64,000 nucleotides of DNA from Gp1-AA133 sp964641665 (GCA_964641665.1 CAZXKO010000031.1:102165-166164); one strand, 5' to 3'. Counted from the first letter of the stretch, positions 35,895 through 44,715 are shown. Notes: generated from the sequence alone by a model not told the origin. Numbers and translations: made by a program.

Positions 35895-36722
35895 CTATTT
35901 CGTCCGGCCCGCTTCCAGCCCCGAAGATCCTTTGTCAAACCCTCTCTGCACGTTAACTACGCCAAATTGCCGGTCTTCCCCCTCGCGATGCGCGGCCATT
36001 GCCCAGAGGAAGCAGATCGGATGACCCGGGACCGAAACGTTCGGATGGTACCCGCTCGGCATCAGCACGGCGTCGCCGTCGCGTACGACCGTAACCAGTT
36101 CCGGATAGTCTGTACGGTTATACACCAGTTGGATGCCGAAGGCCGGGGCTGGCATATTGAAATACACATACATCTCCTCGAGCATCTTAGCGTGCTCATG
36201 AGGCGGCCAACTTGTCCAGTTCCCAGGCTCAGAAACGGTGAATCCAGCGACCAGCCTTCCGGCTTCAATGTTTTTCGCGAGCAGCATGTGGAGTTGGCGT
36301 GACGATCCTGGTCCGCCGGTACTGAATTTCAGGCCAGGGTCATTCGAAACTTGCGAGAACTTCACCACCTGCAGCGGATAACGCCTGTCAACCTCCGCGG
36401 AAAACTCTGCCATGTCCGCACTCGAACTGGTGAAGGTCTTCACCGACGAATCCCGTGGAATATAGATCGAATCATATTGTCCCAGCGTTGCATCTCGGCC
36501 GTCCACCGTAACTGTTGCTTGCCCGGAGAGGCAAACAAGTCCGGTTTCCCGGTCACCGGTGGTAAACGACTCTGTGGGGTTCGAGGCATTCAGGATTATC
36601 CGCCCGTACGCCAAATGTTGCATCGAGCTATTCTGAGGTGTGACCGAAATGCGCCGTCCCGTGTGTTGGTGAGTCTTGCGGAATACCATTCCTTCGATCC
36701 CCACATCCGCGTTCTTGCTCAT
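35895..36722 (-). CDS. kduI: KduI/IolB-family isomerase
   Basis: 275 residues, double-cupin fold. The metal site is in WTSWPPHEHAKMLEEMYVYF (two His and Glu) with a final His in LMPSGYHPNVSVPGH. IolB (5-deoxyglucuronate isomerase) and KduI (5-keto-4-deoxyuronate isomerase) share this family; sequence detail around GYHP and FLWAMAAHRE leans towards IolB, whereas kduD downstream argues for KduI. Predicted role: isomerise the open-chain unsaturated-uronate product so that KduD can reduce it. GGGAG lies before the ATG. The promoter is site C. Confidence 0.8.
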   Translation of the reverse strand: MSKNADVGIEGMVFRKTHQHTGRRISVTPQNSSMQHLAYGRIILNASNPTESFTTGDRETGLVCLSGQATVTVDGRDATLGQYDSIYIPRDSSVKTFTSSSADMAEFSAEVDRRYPLQVVKFSQVSNDPGLKFSTGGPGSSRQLHMLLAKNIEAGRLVAGFTVSEPGNWTSWPPHEHAKMLEEMYVYFNMPAPAFGIQLVYNRTDYPELVTVVRDGDAVLMPSGYHPNVSVPGHPICFLWAMAAHREGEDRQFGVVNVQRGFDKGSSGLEAGRTK

Positions 36723-37073
36723 TCAAAACTCCCGCCCAAACATACAGGCCAGATGATCTCTGGTTCACGTCGCTTAAAGAGACCAACCCACCACAATCCG
36801 CATGCGGATTCCGCTAATTCATCGCAGCAACTCGCGCCTAGGGGATTGTGATTCGAAGCACTCTCAGTCGATGCACAGGCCGGTCGGCCAAGACGACGAT
36901 CAAGCTTTCTTGCCAGAGCAACATCCCCTCGAATCATGCGGGGACTAACATCGTTCCCATTCACACGAATATAGAAATCGTCCTAAGTATAGAAACCACT
37001 CACTATCTGTCAAACCATTAAAACTCAATTCTGATTTCAGTCAGACTGAACATTCTTCGTCGGCGCGCAAGGC
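36723..37073. other. Regulatory region upstream of kduI
   Basis: 351 bp between the stop of the Ldh_2-family gene and the kduI start, both on the minus strand. It holds promoter/operator site C; nothing else is recognised. Confidence 0.6.
36986..37040 (-). promoter_or_regulatory. Uronate-type promoter with dyad operator (site C, kduI operon)
   Basis: On the minus strand: CTGAA-N7-TTGAG (37040-37024), 10-nt gap, TTGACA -35 (37013-37008), 16-nt spacer, TATACT -10 (36991-36986). A second GACTGA repeat lies just upstream. This gives kduI-MFS-kduD its own start site although a same-strand gene precedes it. Confidence 0.7.
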
Positions 37074-38087
37074 TTAAAGCGCCTGCAAGTACTGCCAGAT
37101 CGACGCATCCACGGAGACGCCGATCTCCAGGTTTTCCTTTCGGGCGCTCGGGACACGCTGGCCAGGGTAGCGCACGAGTGTGCGGTCGGCGTGCTGCGAG
37201 CGCTGGAGGTGTTCGATGATCCGATCCGCTGTTTGAGAGGCCAGCTCTGTCCCACCAAGGGATTGATCGAGCGGAGAGGGATTCAGCGCGATGAAGACCT
37301 GCGAATGCATGGTTTCTCTGTCGGGATCCGCCGTGATCTGGTGGGTGGCTTTCCCGCCCGACAAGAGTGCTGCCAGCAGATCGAGCATCAAGGCCAGCCC
37401 CGACCCCTGCCAGAAGCCGATCGGCAAGGGGCGATTCGACGATTCGATGGCCTCCGGAACTCGTGTTAGCCGCCCATGCGCGTCGAAGCCGCCGTCGACC
37501 GGCAGTAACTCGCCCCGCATCCGATACGAAGCCAGTGCGCCATAGGAAAACTGCGACATCGCCATATCGAGCACAATGTGTCCCTTTGGCCTGGGGACCG
37601 CAATCACCAGCGGATTGTTGCCCACCCGCGGGTCCGAAGCCCCCCACGGCGGGAGATTGGGCAGCGTGTTCGTCCAGCAGATGCCGAGAACGCCGGCATC
37701 CGCTGCCTGCCAACCGTAGCTGCCACCGCGCACCCAGTGATTGGTATTCGCCAGCACAACGCAACCGACGCCATGTTCCCGCGACAATGCGATCGCTCTA
37801 CCCATGCACTGATAGGCATTCAGGTTACCTGGACCGCTCCTTCCGTCCCACCGCTCCAGGCGCCCCGAACTATTGATCAATATCGGTTCCGCGTGAACAT
37901 CGATGAGTCCGCCATGAATCATGGAGAGGAATCGCGGAAACCGTTTCAAGCCGTGAGAGTAGACACCGTCGCGGTTGGAGTCTGCAAAAAGCTGCGCGCA
38001 CCGCCGGGCGCGCTCGAGCGTAAACCCCTGTTTAAGCAACACTCGCAACAGGTTGTCGAAAAGCTCTTGATAGGAAACCCGAAGCAT
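37074..38087 (-). CDS. Ldh_2 family dehydrogenase (YiaK/2,3-diketogulonate reductase-like)
   Basis: 337 residues with GGAGG 8 nt before the ATG. The malate/L-lactate dehydrogenase (Ldh_2) family, unlike classic LDH/MDH, has the motif DGVYSHGLKRFPRFL with catalytic His and VVLANTNHWVRGGSYGW and NNPLVIAVPRPKG for NAD(P)H. YiaK, DlgD and ureidoglycolate dehydrogenase belong here. Given kduI downstream and GH105 divergent, reduction of a keto-sugar-acid is the likely role. The 272 bp to GH105 contain site D. Confidence 0.82.
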   Translation of the reverse strand: MLRVSYQELFDNLLRVLLKQGFTLERARRCAQLFADSNRDGVYSHGLKRFPRFLSMIHGGLIDVHAEPILINSSGRLERWDGRSGPGNLNAYQCMGRAIALSREHGVGCVVLANTNHWVRGGSYGWQAADAGVLGICWTNTLPNLPPWGASDPRVGNNPLVIAVPRPKGHIVLDMAMSQFSYGALASYRMRGELLPVDGGFDAHGRLTRVPEAIESSNRPLPIGFWQGSGLALMLDLLAALLSGGKATHQITADPDRETMHSQVFIALNPSPLDQSLGGTELASQTADRIIEHLQRSQHADRTLVRYPGQRVPSARKENLEIGVSVDASIWQYLQAL

Positions 38088-38198
38088 GGCACGCCTCCGG
38101 TGGTCGTCGACTGGACGATGCTCGCGAGGCAGGACATCAGGCTGCCATCCGTCTTTTCTTCGCGGGTACGCCGCGCACCTGCACTTTGTTCAGTTCCT

Positions 38199-38255
38199 CT
38201 GAAGATAAAATTCAGTTTTTACGGATTGACGCGCAGCCAACAGCTTCTGTAGTCT
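38199..38255 (+). promoter_or_regulatory. Uronate-type promoter with dyad operator (site D, GH105)
   Basis: A perfect dyad CTGAA-N7-TTCAG (38199-38215), T-run, 10-nt gap, TTGACG -35 (38226-38231), 18-nt spacer, TAGTCT -10 (38250-38255). Drives GH105-kdgD; the divergent Ldh_2 gene could share the operator. Confidence 0.68.
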
Positions 38256-38359
38256 CCGACGCGGACTGGACATTCCTGCTTGGGCACCGGGAGTAGTGCG
38301 CATGCAGTGAAGCCATCGAACTGGTCTTCGCCGATAACGACTGAAGACAGAGGGCCACG

Positions 38360-39466
38360 ATGAATCGATTCGGGAATCCATACAGGCTGCTGCTGGCCGC
38401 AGCGATAATGCTGATCGCGGGATCCGCGCTGGCTCAGTCGCAACCTAAGGAATTTAAACAGTGGCCGACCGGACGTTCTCCACAGGAGATTGGAAAGCGT
38501 GTGGCGGAACGTCTGATTGCGATAGCCCATTCAAACTTCGGCCGACCGGGACCTCCTCCTTATATCACTTATCCGGAAGTGGCAACCTGGTACGGAGCCT
38601 TGACGTTCGCGCAATTGTCCGGGGACAAGGATCTGGGTTCCCGCCTTGTCCAGCGCTTTGACCCTCTGTTCGGCGCAGAATCCGGTCTGGTGCCCGTTCC
38701 AGACCACGTGGATCGAACGGTGTTCGGCGCTGTGCCACTGGAAATCTACATCCAGACCAAAGAACAGAAATATCTGGACATGGGCAAGAGCATCGCAGAC
38801 AAACAGTGGGAAAATCCCACGCCCGACGGTCTGACGCCCCAGACGCGCTTGTGGATAGACGACATGTACATGATTACTATCGTGCAATTGCAGGCGTATC
38901 GCGCCACCGGAGATGCCAAGTACCTCGACCGTGCCGCGCTGGAGATGTCCACGTATCTGGATAAATTGCAGCAGCCGAACGGCTTGTTCTACCACGCGCC
39001 CGATGTGCCCTTCTTCTGGGGACGTGGCGATGGTTGGGTGGCTGCGGGCATGACCGAGGTGCTCAGTTCCCTGCCGGCGAATCATCCTCAGCGGGCGCGC
39101 ATCATTGATGGCTACCGGAAGATGATGAAAGCGCTGTTGAAGTATCAAGGCAAAGACGGCGTCTGGCACCAGTTGCTCGACCACCCCGAGTCCTATCCGG
39201 AGACCTCGTGCACTGGCATGTTTACGTTTGCGATGATCACTGGCGTGAAGAAGGGCTGGCTCGACAGAAAGCCTTACGCAAAAGCGGCGCGCAAAGGTTG
39301 GTTGGGATTGGTCAACTACATCGAACCAAACGGGGACATCCGCAATGTTTGCCAGGGCACCGGCAAGAAAAATGACTTGCAGTACTATCTCGACCGCCAG
39401 CGGCTCACCGGCGACCTCCACGGCCAAGCGCCCATCCTGTGGTGCGCCTCTGCCCTGCTGCGGTAG
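38360..39466 (+). CDS. Secreted GH105 unsaturated rhamnogalacturonyl/glucuronyl hydrolase
   Basis: 368 residues with a signal peptide (about 1-25, ending SALAQ). (alpha/alpha)6-barrel enzyme removing the 4,5-unsaturated uronate that pectin lyases leave at the non-reducing end. LWIDDMYMITI contains the catalytic Asp (167 or 168), equivalent to Asp143 of YteR. FFWGRGDGWVAAG and SCTGMFTFAMITG are further family motifs. Its product spontaneously opens to the KduI substrate, so it connects directly to kduI-kduD. It is followed 58 bp later by kdgD. Confidence 0.9.
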   Translation: MNRFGNPYRLLLAAAIMLIAGSALAQSQPKEFKQWPTGRSPQEIGKRVAERLIAIAHSNFGRPGPPPYITYPEVATWYGALTFAQLSGDKDLGSRLVQRFDPLFGAESGLVPVPDHVDRTVFGAVPLEIYIQTKEQKYLDMGKSIADKQWENPTPDGLTPQTRLWIDDMYMITIVQLQAYRATGDAKYLDRAALEMSTYLDKLQQPNGLFYHAPDVPFFWGRGDGWVAAGMTEVLSSLPANHPQRARIIDGYRKMMKALLKYQGKDGVWHQLLDHPESYPETSCTGMFTFAMITGVKKGWLDRKPYAKAARKGWLGLVNYIEPNGDIRNVCQGTGKKNDLQYYLDRQRLTGDLHGQAPILWCASALLR

Positions 39467-39524
39467 GCTGATCCCACATCGGTGAAATGCATCTTTATAG
39501 TAGGCGGATCGGACAGGTACCGAA

Positions 39525-40430
39525 ATGAGGCCAGAAGAATTCCGCGAGTTGCAAGGCGTGATCGCATTCCCGGTTACTCCTTTTCAGGCTGATTTATCTT
39601 TGGATACTCCCGGGCTGCGCCGAAATATTCAGGAACTCATTCGTCATCCGCTGGCTGCCATCGTGGCAGCGGGTGGCACGGGAGAAATGTATTCCCTGAC
39701 GCCGTCCGAACACCTCGAGGTGGTCCGTGCTGTCGTCGAAGGGGTGAACGGCAGAGTTCCGGTAATCGCCGGCACCGGGTTCAGCCGTCAGCTCGCTATC
39801 GAACTGGCCCAACAATCGGAGCACGCGGGGGCAGACGGGATCCTGGCCCTTCCCCCCTACTATCCGAACGCAGACGACGTGGGACTCACGGAATACTATG
39901 TAGCGATCGGGGCCGCGACTCCGCTCGGACTTTTCGTGTATAGCAGGGATTGGGTGAATCCCTCGCCCGCCTGGGTCGAGCAGCTTGCGGACCGAGTTCC
40001 GACGCTCGTTGGCTGGAAAGATGGTCAGGGCGACATTCGCCGTTGCCAACAGATCATGAACCGGGTGGGCGATCGTCTTCATTGGATCGGCGGCGCCGGC
40101 GATGATTGCGTTCCTGGGTACTACAGCATTGGCATCCGGACCTATACCTCGAGCATTGCAACCATAGCGCCCAAGCTTTCCCTAGAACTCCATGCAGCTG
40201 CTTCCGCGGGAGACTCCGCCCGACTCATGCGCCTCATGAACCAATACGTTACCCCGCTGTTCGTTCTGCGGGCTCGGCGGAAAGGATATGAGGTCTCTGT
40301 TATGAAAGAGATGATGAACCTGATTGGGCGGGCAGCTGGCCCCGTTCGCCCTCCCCTCGCCAGCCTGCGCCCCGACGAAATCGTGGAACTCAGGGCTCTG
40401 CTGGAGAAGTGGAAGCCTTTCTTGTCGTGA
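39525..40430 (+). CDS. kdgD: 5-keto-4-deoxyglucarate dehydratase
   Basis: 301 residues, DHDPS/N-acetylneuraminate-lyase superfamily. GVIAFPVTPF opens the barrel, AGGTGEMYSLTPSEH is the substrate loop, Tyr in FVYSRDWV and the Schiff-base Lys165 in GWKDGQGD are the catalytic residues. The KDGDH subgroup decarboxylates and dehydrates 5-keto-4-deoxyglucarate to alpha-ketoglutarate semialdehyde. That is the oxidative uronate/aldarate route, an alternative to kdgK-eda. No glucarate dehydratase or semialdehyde dehydrogenase is in the window. Confidence 0.88.
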   Translation: MRPEEFRELQGVIAFPVTPFQADLSLDTPGLRRNIQELIRHPLAAIVAAGGTGEMYSLTPSEHLEVVRAVVEGVNGRVPVIAGTGFSRQLAIELAQQSEHAGADGILALPPYYPNADDVGLTEYYVAIGAATPLGLFVYSRDWVNPSPAWVEQLADRVPTLVGWKDGQGDIRRCQQIMNRVGDRLHWIGGAGDDCVPGYYSIGIRTYTSSIATIAPKLSLELHAAASAGDSARLMRLMNQYVTPLFVLRARRKGYEVSVMKEMMNLIGRAAGPVRPPLASLRPDEIVELRALLEKWKPFLS

Positions 40431-40515
40431 ACATCAAGATCCCTGCAGAAGAAGCGACCGTCACCGACTCGGGCAGAGGTCGTCGCATCAACAGGGCTAG
40501 TTATCCGGGACAAGC

Positions 40516-41862
40516 ATGACCGAACTTGCCGACTCCCATCGCGAGCATCAGGTTGTGAGAGTGCCCGAAACCGGGGTGCGATGGAAAGTGCTGGGCTGGC
40601 TGTGCAGTCTTTCGGCTCTCACCTACATCGGACGAATCGGCGTCATCCAAGTTCAGGATCGCATTGAGTTCGATCTGCACCTGACGCCGGCACGTTTCGC
40701 CTACACTTTCGCCGCATTTTCTCTAGCCTATGCTTTGTTCGAGATCCCCGTCGGATGGCTGGGGGATCGGCTTGGTCCACGGAAGGTGCTGATCTGGATT
40801 TTTCTCTGCTGGATTGCCTTCACTGCTCTCACCGGTGCCGCGTGGGGGCTCGTCAGCCTCATGGGCTTCCGCTTCCTTTTTGGCACTGGTGAGGCCGGGG
40901 CGTTCCCCAACATCAGCCGGGCATCGCGCGAGTGGTTCCCGTTCAGCGAACGAGGCCTCACCCAAGGCCTAGTATGGCTCTCCGCACGCTGGGGCGGGGC
41001 TGTCGCTCCTCTCCTGATGATGATCCTGGCTTACCCGTTCGGATGGCGAGGAGCTTTTCTGCTGATGAGCGTACTCGGCACTATCTGGCTGTACGGATTC
41101 CAAAGGCGCTTCCGAGACACGCCCCGAGCCGACCCTGCGGTAAATGAAGCGGAACGTGCTCTCATCGTGGGAAATCGCTCGGAGTTCGCCAACCCGGCAC
41201 CACTCTCGTGGTCAACCATGTTGCGCAGCCCCACTCTCTGGTTTCTTAGCTTGATGTACTGTTGCAGCAACGCCGGGTGGTCTTTCTTTACCACCTGGAT
41301 CACTGCCTACCTGCGAAATGATCTGCATCTCTCCGGAGTCGGATTGGTGATCGCTTCTGGTGGACCGCTCTTCTTCGGAGGTGCTGCCTGTCTGCTGGGT
41401 GGATTTCTGACAGACCGCCAAGTGCGACTCTGGGGTCGCCGCTGGGGACGCACACTCCAGGGAGTGATGGCTTACGCCCTCGGTGGGATCTTCATGCTCG
41501 CAGGCTTTTTCTACACGCCCCGTCACATCGGCCTCGCCTACGCAGCACTTTGTCTCTCCTCATTCGTGAAAGATTTCGGAATGCCAACAAGCTGGGCCAC
41601 TACGATTGACATCGGGCAGCGCTATTCCGGTACCGTTGCTGGCATCATGAACACGGTCGGCAACTTGGGCCAGGTCGTCAGTGTCCCTGTGGTTGCCTGG
41701 CTCGCAGCGATGGCGGGCGACCCTGGACACCCGGCCTGGAAGGTCAGCCTTTATTTCAACGCAGCGATGTTCTTCATCGCCGCCCTGTCCTGGCTATTCG
41801 TGGATCCGCGCCGAGTTATCGTTTATTCGGCAACGTCCAAAATGGCGGCCGACCTCTCGTGA
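40516..41862 (+). CDS. MFS transporter, ACS family
   Basis: 448 residues, 12 helices. Helix 1 carries SALTYIGRIGVIQVQDRI, the loop 2-3 motif is GWLGDRLGPRKV and GTGEAGAFPNISRASREWFP is the ACS signature. It lies 85 bp after kdgD in the same direction, so glucarate, galactarate or another aldarate is a reasonable cargo. Its 3' end is directly followed by an antisense remnant of a GlcG/HbpS gene. Confidence 0.87.
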   Translation: MTELADSHREHQVVRVPETGVRWKVLGWLCSLSALTYIGRIGVIQVQDRIEFDLHLTPARFAYTFAAFSLAYALFEIPVGWLGDRLGPRKVLIWIFLCWIAFTALTGAAWGLVSLMGFRFLFGTGEAGAFPNISRASREWFPFSERGLTQGLVWLSARWGGAVAPLLMMILAYPFGWRGAFLLMSVLGTIWLYGFQRRFRDTPRADPAVNEAERALIVGNRSEFANPAPLSWSTMLRSPTLWFLSLMYCCSNAGWSFFTTWITAYLRNDLHLSGVGLVIASGGPLFFGGAACLLGGFLTDRQVRLWGRRWGRTLQGVMAYALGGIFMLAGFFYTPRHIGLAYAALCLSSFVKDFGMPTSWATTIDIGQRYSGTVAGIMNTVGNLGQVVSVPVVAWLAAMAGDPGHPAWKVSLYFNAAMFFIAALSWLFVDPRRVIVYSATSKMAADLS

Positions 41863-41875
41863 TCGGTCGCTGGTA

Positions 41876-42220
41876 GACAGCCGAAGAATTCGAAGACCAG
41901 CTCCTCCACCGGCCACCATGTCCTGGAATGTTTTACTCGGTCGCTTGAACTTCGCAGCCGTGCGAGCTTTCTCAATCGCCACGTCCGCGCTCCCCAGTTG
42001 AGTGTTATCCATTTTTTTCGTAGTACACCAGCGTTCCGCCGGGATCGACCACAGCAACCGCCATGTTCCAGTTGTTTTTCCGCGCCTCGGCAATCGCTGC
42101 AGCCGCCGCTTTCTTCGCATTCTCAATACTCACGGGTAGTCCGTAAGGGTTCGGAGCCTGCGCCAAGGCTCCTGTTGTCCATGCTCCCAGCACCAAAAGC
42201 ACAGCTTTCACAAATCGCAT
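41876..42220 (-). pseudogene. GlcG/HbpS gene, frameshifted and truncated
   Basis: Starts at 42220 with a signal peptide (MRFVKAVLLVLGAWTTGALAQ) and continues into the GlcG core (NWNMAVAVVDPGGTLVYYEK). At a run of seven A on the coding strand (42012-42018) the frame breaks; one base over, it resumes as MDNTQLGSADVAIEKARTAA and ends after AGLRILRL. The last third, including the glycine-rich core seen in the intact homologue at 13152-13616, is missing. Confidence 0.75.
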
Positions 42221-42301
42221 TGACCTATGAAATCCTCCTCGATGTCGCACACCAATTCCGCACATGTCTTGGCGGATGACCAAGGGTATCCGGCGGGTAG
42301 C

Positions 42302-42621
42302 TTATCCCACTGGCCTGGCCGGAGCAGGCTGTGCTTTCAGAATCTCACTCACAAGGAACAGATCCGTCAGCAGGGCACGGAGGTGGATGGACGCGTTCAA
42401 ATTATCGATCAATTGCGAACTGATGATCGGTTGAGCGAGGACCAACTGGATCGCAGCGAGCGAGTCGCTGGCGTCGCGGGCGACCACCTGGAAGAACGCG
42501 TGGTAGCGGAGCTGGCTGAGGACACGGCCACTCCCCCCGCGATGACACCCTTGATAAAGCTACGCCTCGAGACCGCCTTGGACTCGTCCCCGATGAGCTT
42601 CGCGTCTGTGATCTCAGTCAT
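42302..42621 (-). pseudogene. Tat-leader protein, probably broken
   Basis: From 42621 the frame reads AVSRRSFIKGVIAGGVAVSSAS, an unmistakable twin-arginine signal, then becomes low-complexity Ser/Arg and stops at 42409. Another frame (to 42302) carries a plausible helical stretch (AAIQLVLAQPIISSQLIDNLN). A frameshift near 42540 would join them. Family not recognised. It follows the type I cupin by 16 bp and may once have been its operon partner. Confidence 0.45.
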
Positions 42622-42637
42622 CTTGGGATATCTCCCC

Positions 42638-43117
42638 CTAATAGCCTTTCACCTTGATCACAAAATAAGTAAACCCCTTTGACCCATCGAGCAAGATCTG
42701 GTGCGGCACGCGAGCCGGGATTCGAATGATGTCTCCGGCTGTCAGCTTCCGCCGAACACCGCCTTCAATGGTGCCGTTCCGCTTCTCGTGCGGCTCAGTG
42801 ATCTCGCCGCCAACCATCGTTCCACCGACAACAAGCGTTGCAGATCCCGACTGCACGACGAACACGTCAGCCTGTGTTTCGTGCCATTCCACAATTCCGT
42901 CTGCCTCTCTCCTCGAGAGCATGAAGGTATCGTTGGCAAAATCGGAAAGACGGCGCACCGAGATGTGGTGTGCGTTGGTCGCCGCCTCGCCTTGCAGCGT
43001 TTGTTCTAACTGCTTCAGCGATTCTGCGGTCCACTGTTGAAATCCGTCCGGCACAGTCTCCTCCGCGGTGACGACCGGCAGGGCCAGCGCAAACAGACAA
43101 AGCAGCCAGAATTTCAT
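42638..43117 (-). CDS. Secreted cupin, type I (copy 2)
   Basis: 159 residues from the ATG at 43117, with a signal peptide (MKFWLLCLFALALPVVTA). Paralogue of 25778-26260: the same order of WHETQADVFVVQSGSATLVVGG, PHEKRNGTIEGGVRRKL and IIRIPARVPHQILLDG motifs and the same KVKGY end. Metal-binding His and Glu are conserved. Its promoter (site E) carries the uronate dyad operator at the standard spacing, so it is probably induced with pectin/uronate genes. The biochemical role is unknown; binding or isomerising a sugar outside the cytoplasm is a guess. Confidence 0.8.
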   Translation of the reverse strand: MKFWLLCLFALALPVVTAEETVPDGFQQWTAESLKQLEQTLQGEAATNAHHISVRRLSDFANDTFMLSRREADGIVEWHETQADVFVVQSGSATLVVGGTMVGGEITEPHEKRNGTIEGGVRRKLTAGDIIRIPARVPHQILLDGSKGFTYFVIKVKGY

Positions 43118-43452
43118 CGGCCTCACCTCAAAGCACCTCTTGAAAAGCGAGACATCTGGAAAAACACTTCTGTCCAGCACGTCGCGGAAGGCCGTTCACT
43201 CGGCGACCGCACGCTCCCACAAACTATACGAATCGCTCATTCGGACTGTCAAATCGTAAAAACTGAGCTTTATTTTCAGACAAACTAAACAGAATTGGCG
43301 TCCTTGGGCACGTATACTCCTCCCGATGATCGCTTCCGCGTGAAGAATTCCGAGAGGACTAGCCGCTCGTTCGATGGATGATATTGTGAAATCGGTGCAG
43401 CCCTCCGCGCGCCGCAGGACTGAGTAGACTCGGGCAGGACAGGAGAAGAACG
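43118..43452. other. Divergent regulatory region, cupin / MFS
   Basis: 335 bp. It contains promoter site E for the cupin; no clear plus-strand promoter for the MFS gene is identified. Confidence 0.5.
43223..43279 (-). promoter_or_regulatory. Uronate-type promoter with dyad operator (site E, cupin)
   Basis: On the minus strand: CTGAA-N7-CTCAG (43279-43263), T-run, 10-nt gap, TTGACA -35 (43252-43247), 18-nt spacer, TATAGT -10 (43228-43223). This is a near-consensus promoter. It is nearly the same sequence as site D over more than 25 bp. Confidence 0.72.
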
Positions 43453-44715
43453 TTGAGTGAACCACAGTCTGCCTTGGAAGGCGCAGAAATCTTCAAGGGA
43501 GGTCTACTGCCGCGCGAATCCCAGAACCTGGAAAACTCGCGCCCCGCGATTCAGGTTGCTGCGACGGCTTTCGTGGTCCTGTTTTGCATCGTAGGTCTTG
43601 CTCTATGGGGTCTGCCCTTCTACTACGATTTTATGGTGCAGCAATTTGGCTGGACGCGGGCCCAAGTGACCTCGGGCAATGCTTTGAGCAAACTGGTAGT
43701 AGGTCCGGTGTTTGGATTCATTGCGGGCTGGGTTATCGATCGCTTTGGCCCGCGGCGGGTCATGATGGTGGGCGTTTTGCTCGCTGGCGCGGCGCTAGTT
43801 GGGCTTGGTTGGATCTCGACGCTTGGAATGTTTTACTTTTTCTATTTTCTGAACGCGCTCGGGTACGTGTGCGGAGGGCCCCTTCCTAACCAGGTATTGT
43901 TGTCCCGATGGTTCGACAAAGCTCGTGGCAAGGCGATGGGCATCGCTTACATCGGCATTGGGTTAGGGGGCGCGACTGTACCCTGGATCTCTCATGTGTT
44001 GGTGCAGCAATTCGGTTGGCAGGCGGCCCTGCGATGCTTGGGACTTCTGATTGTTGCCACCTCCCTCCCGCTGGCATTCCTTGTGCCGGAAGCAGCTCCG
44101 CTAACGGACCGGCAACGCCAAATGGGCAGGCCGCAAGAGTTGGGAGATGCTTTCAAGACCGGCGCGTTTTACTTGCTCACGCTGGGCAGCATGTGTTCAA
44201 TCGCGGCAGTAAGCGGCACCCAACAAAACCTGAAGCTTTTCCTGAGCCTTGACCGACACTACACCCAGGGCGAGGCCGCGCAAGTCCTCTCGCTCGTGCT
44301 GGCGTTTAGCATCATAGGACGCTTGCTGATGGGGTGGCTGGCGGATCGGTTCTCGAAAAAATACGTCATGCTGTTCACATATGCGCTGGTGGCCGCAGGC
44401 ATTCCATTCTTGTTTTTGGGACATACCTCGTTGATCCGGTCAGTGTCCGCGGCGGTCTTCGGGGTCGGCCTTGGCGGCGACTACATGATCATCCCGTTGA
44501 TGACGGCGGAAATCTTTGGAGTGCGGATTCTCGGAAGATTGTTGGGAGTGATCTTGACCGCTGGCGGCGTCGCGGAGGCAGTTTCGCCATGGTTGACAGG
44601 TCACCTGCGGGACGCGACTGGAAGCTATTCCCTAAGTTGCTTTCTTCTGGTCGCCGTCGCGGTGCTGGGAGCCGCGGCCGTCTTGGGACTGCCTGAGCAC
44701 GAGACTGCAGCGTGA
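43453..44715 (+). CDS. MFS transporter (OFA/monocarboxylate-like)
   Basis: 420 residues, TTG start with AGGAG 7 nt upstream. Twelve helices; WVIDRFGPRRVMMVG is the MFS loop motif and GPLPNQVLLSRWFDKARGKAMGIAYIGIG is typical of the monocarboxylate/oxalate-formate branch, distinct from the ACS carriers elsewhere in the window. Its stop overlaps the GTG of the OYE gene (GTGA, 44712-44715). The substrate is probably an organic acid used by the downstream reductase and aldolase-like enzyme. Confidence 0.85.
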   Translation: MSEPQSALEGAEIFKGGLLPRESQNLENSRPAIQVAATAFVVLFCIVGLALWGLPFYYDFMVQQFGWTRAQVTSGNALSKLVVGPVFGFIAGWVIDRFGPRRVMMVGVLLAGAALVGLGWISTLGMFYFFYFLNALGYVCGGPLPNQVLLSRWFDKARGKAMGIAYIGIGLGGATVPWISHVLVQQFGWQAALRCLGLLIVATSLPLAFLVPEAAPLTDRQRQMGRPQELGDAFKTGAFYLLTLGSMCSIAAVSGTQQNLKLFLSLDRHYTQGEAAQVLSLVLAFSIIGRLLMGWLADRFSKKYVMLFTYALVAAGIPFLFLGHTSLIRSVSAAVFGVGLGGDYMIIPLMTAEIFGVRILGRLLGVILTAGGVAEAVSPWLTGHLRDATGSYSLSCFLLVAVAVLGAAAVLGLPEHETAA

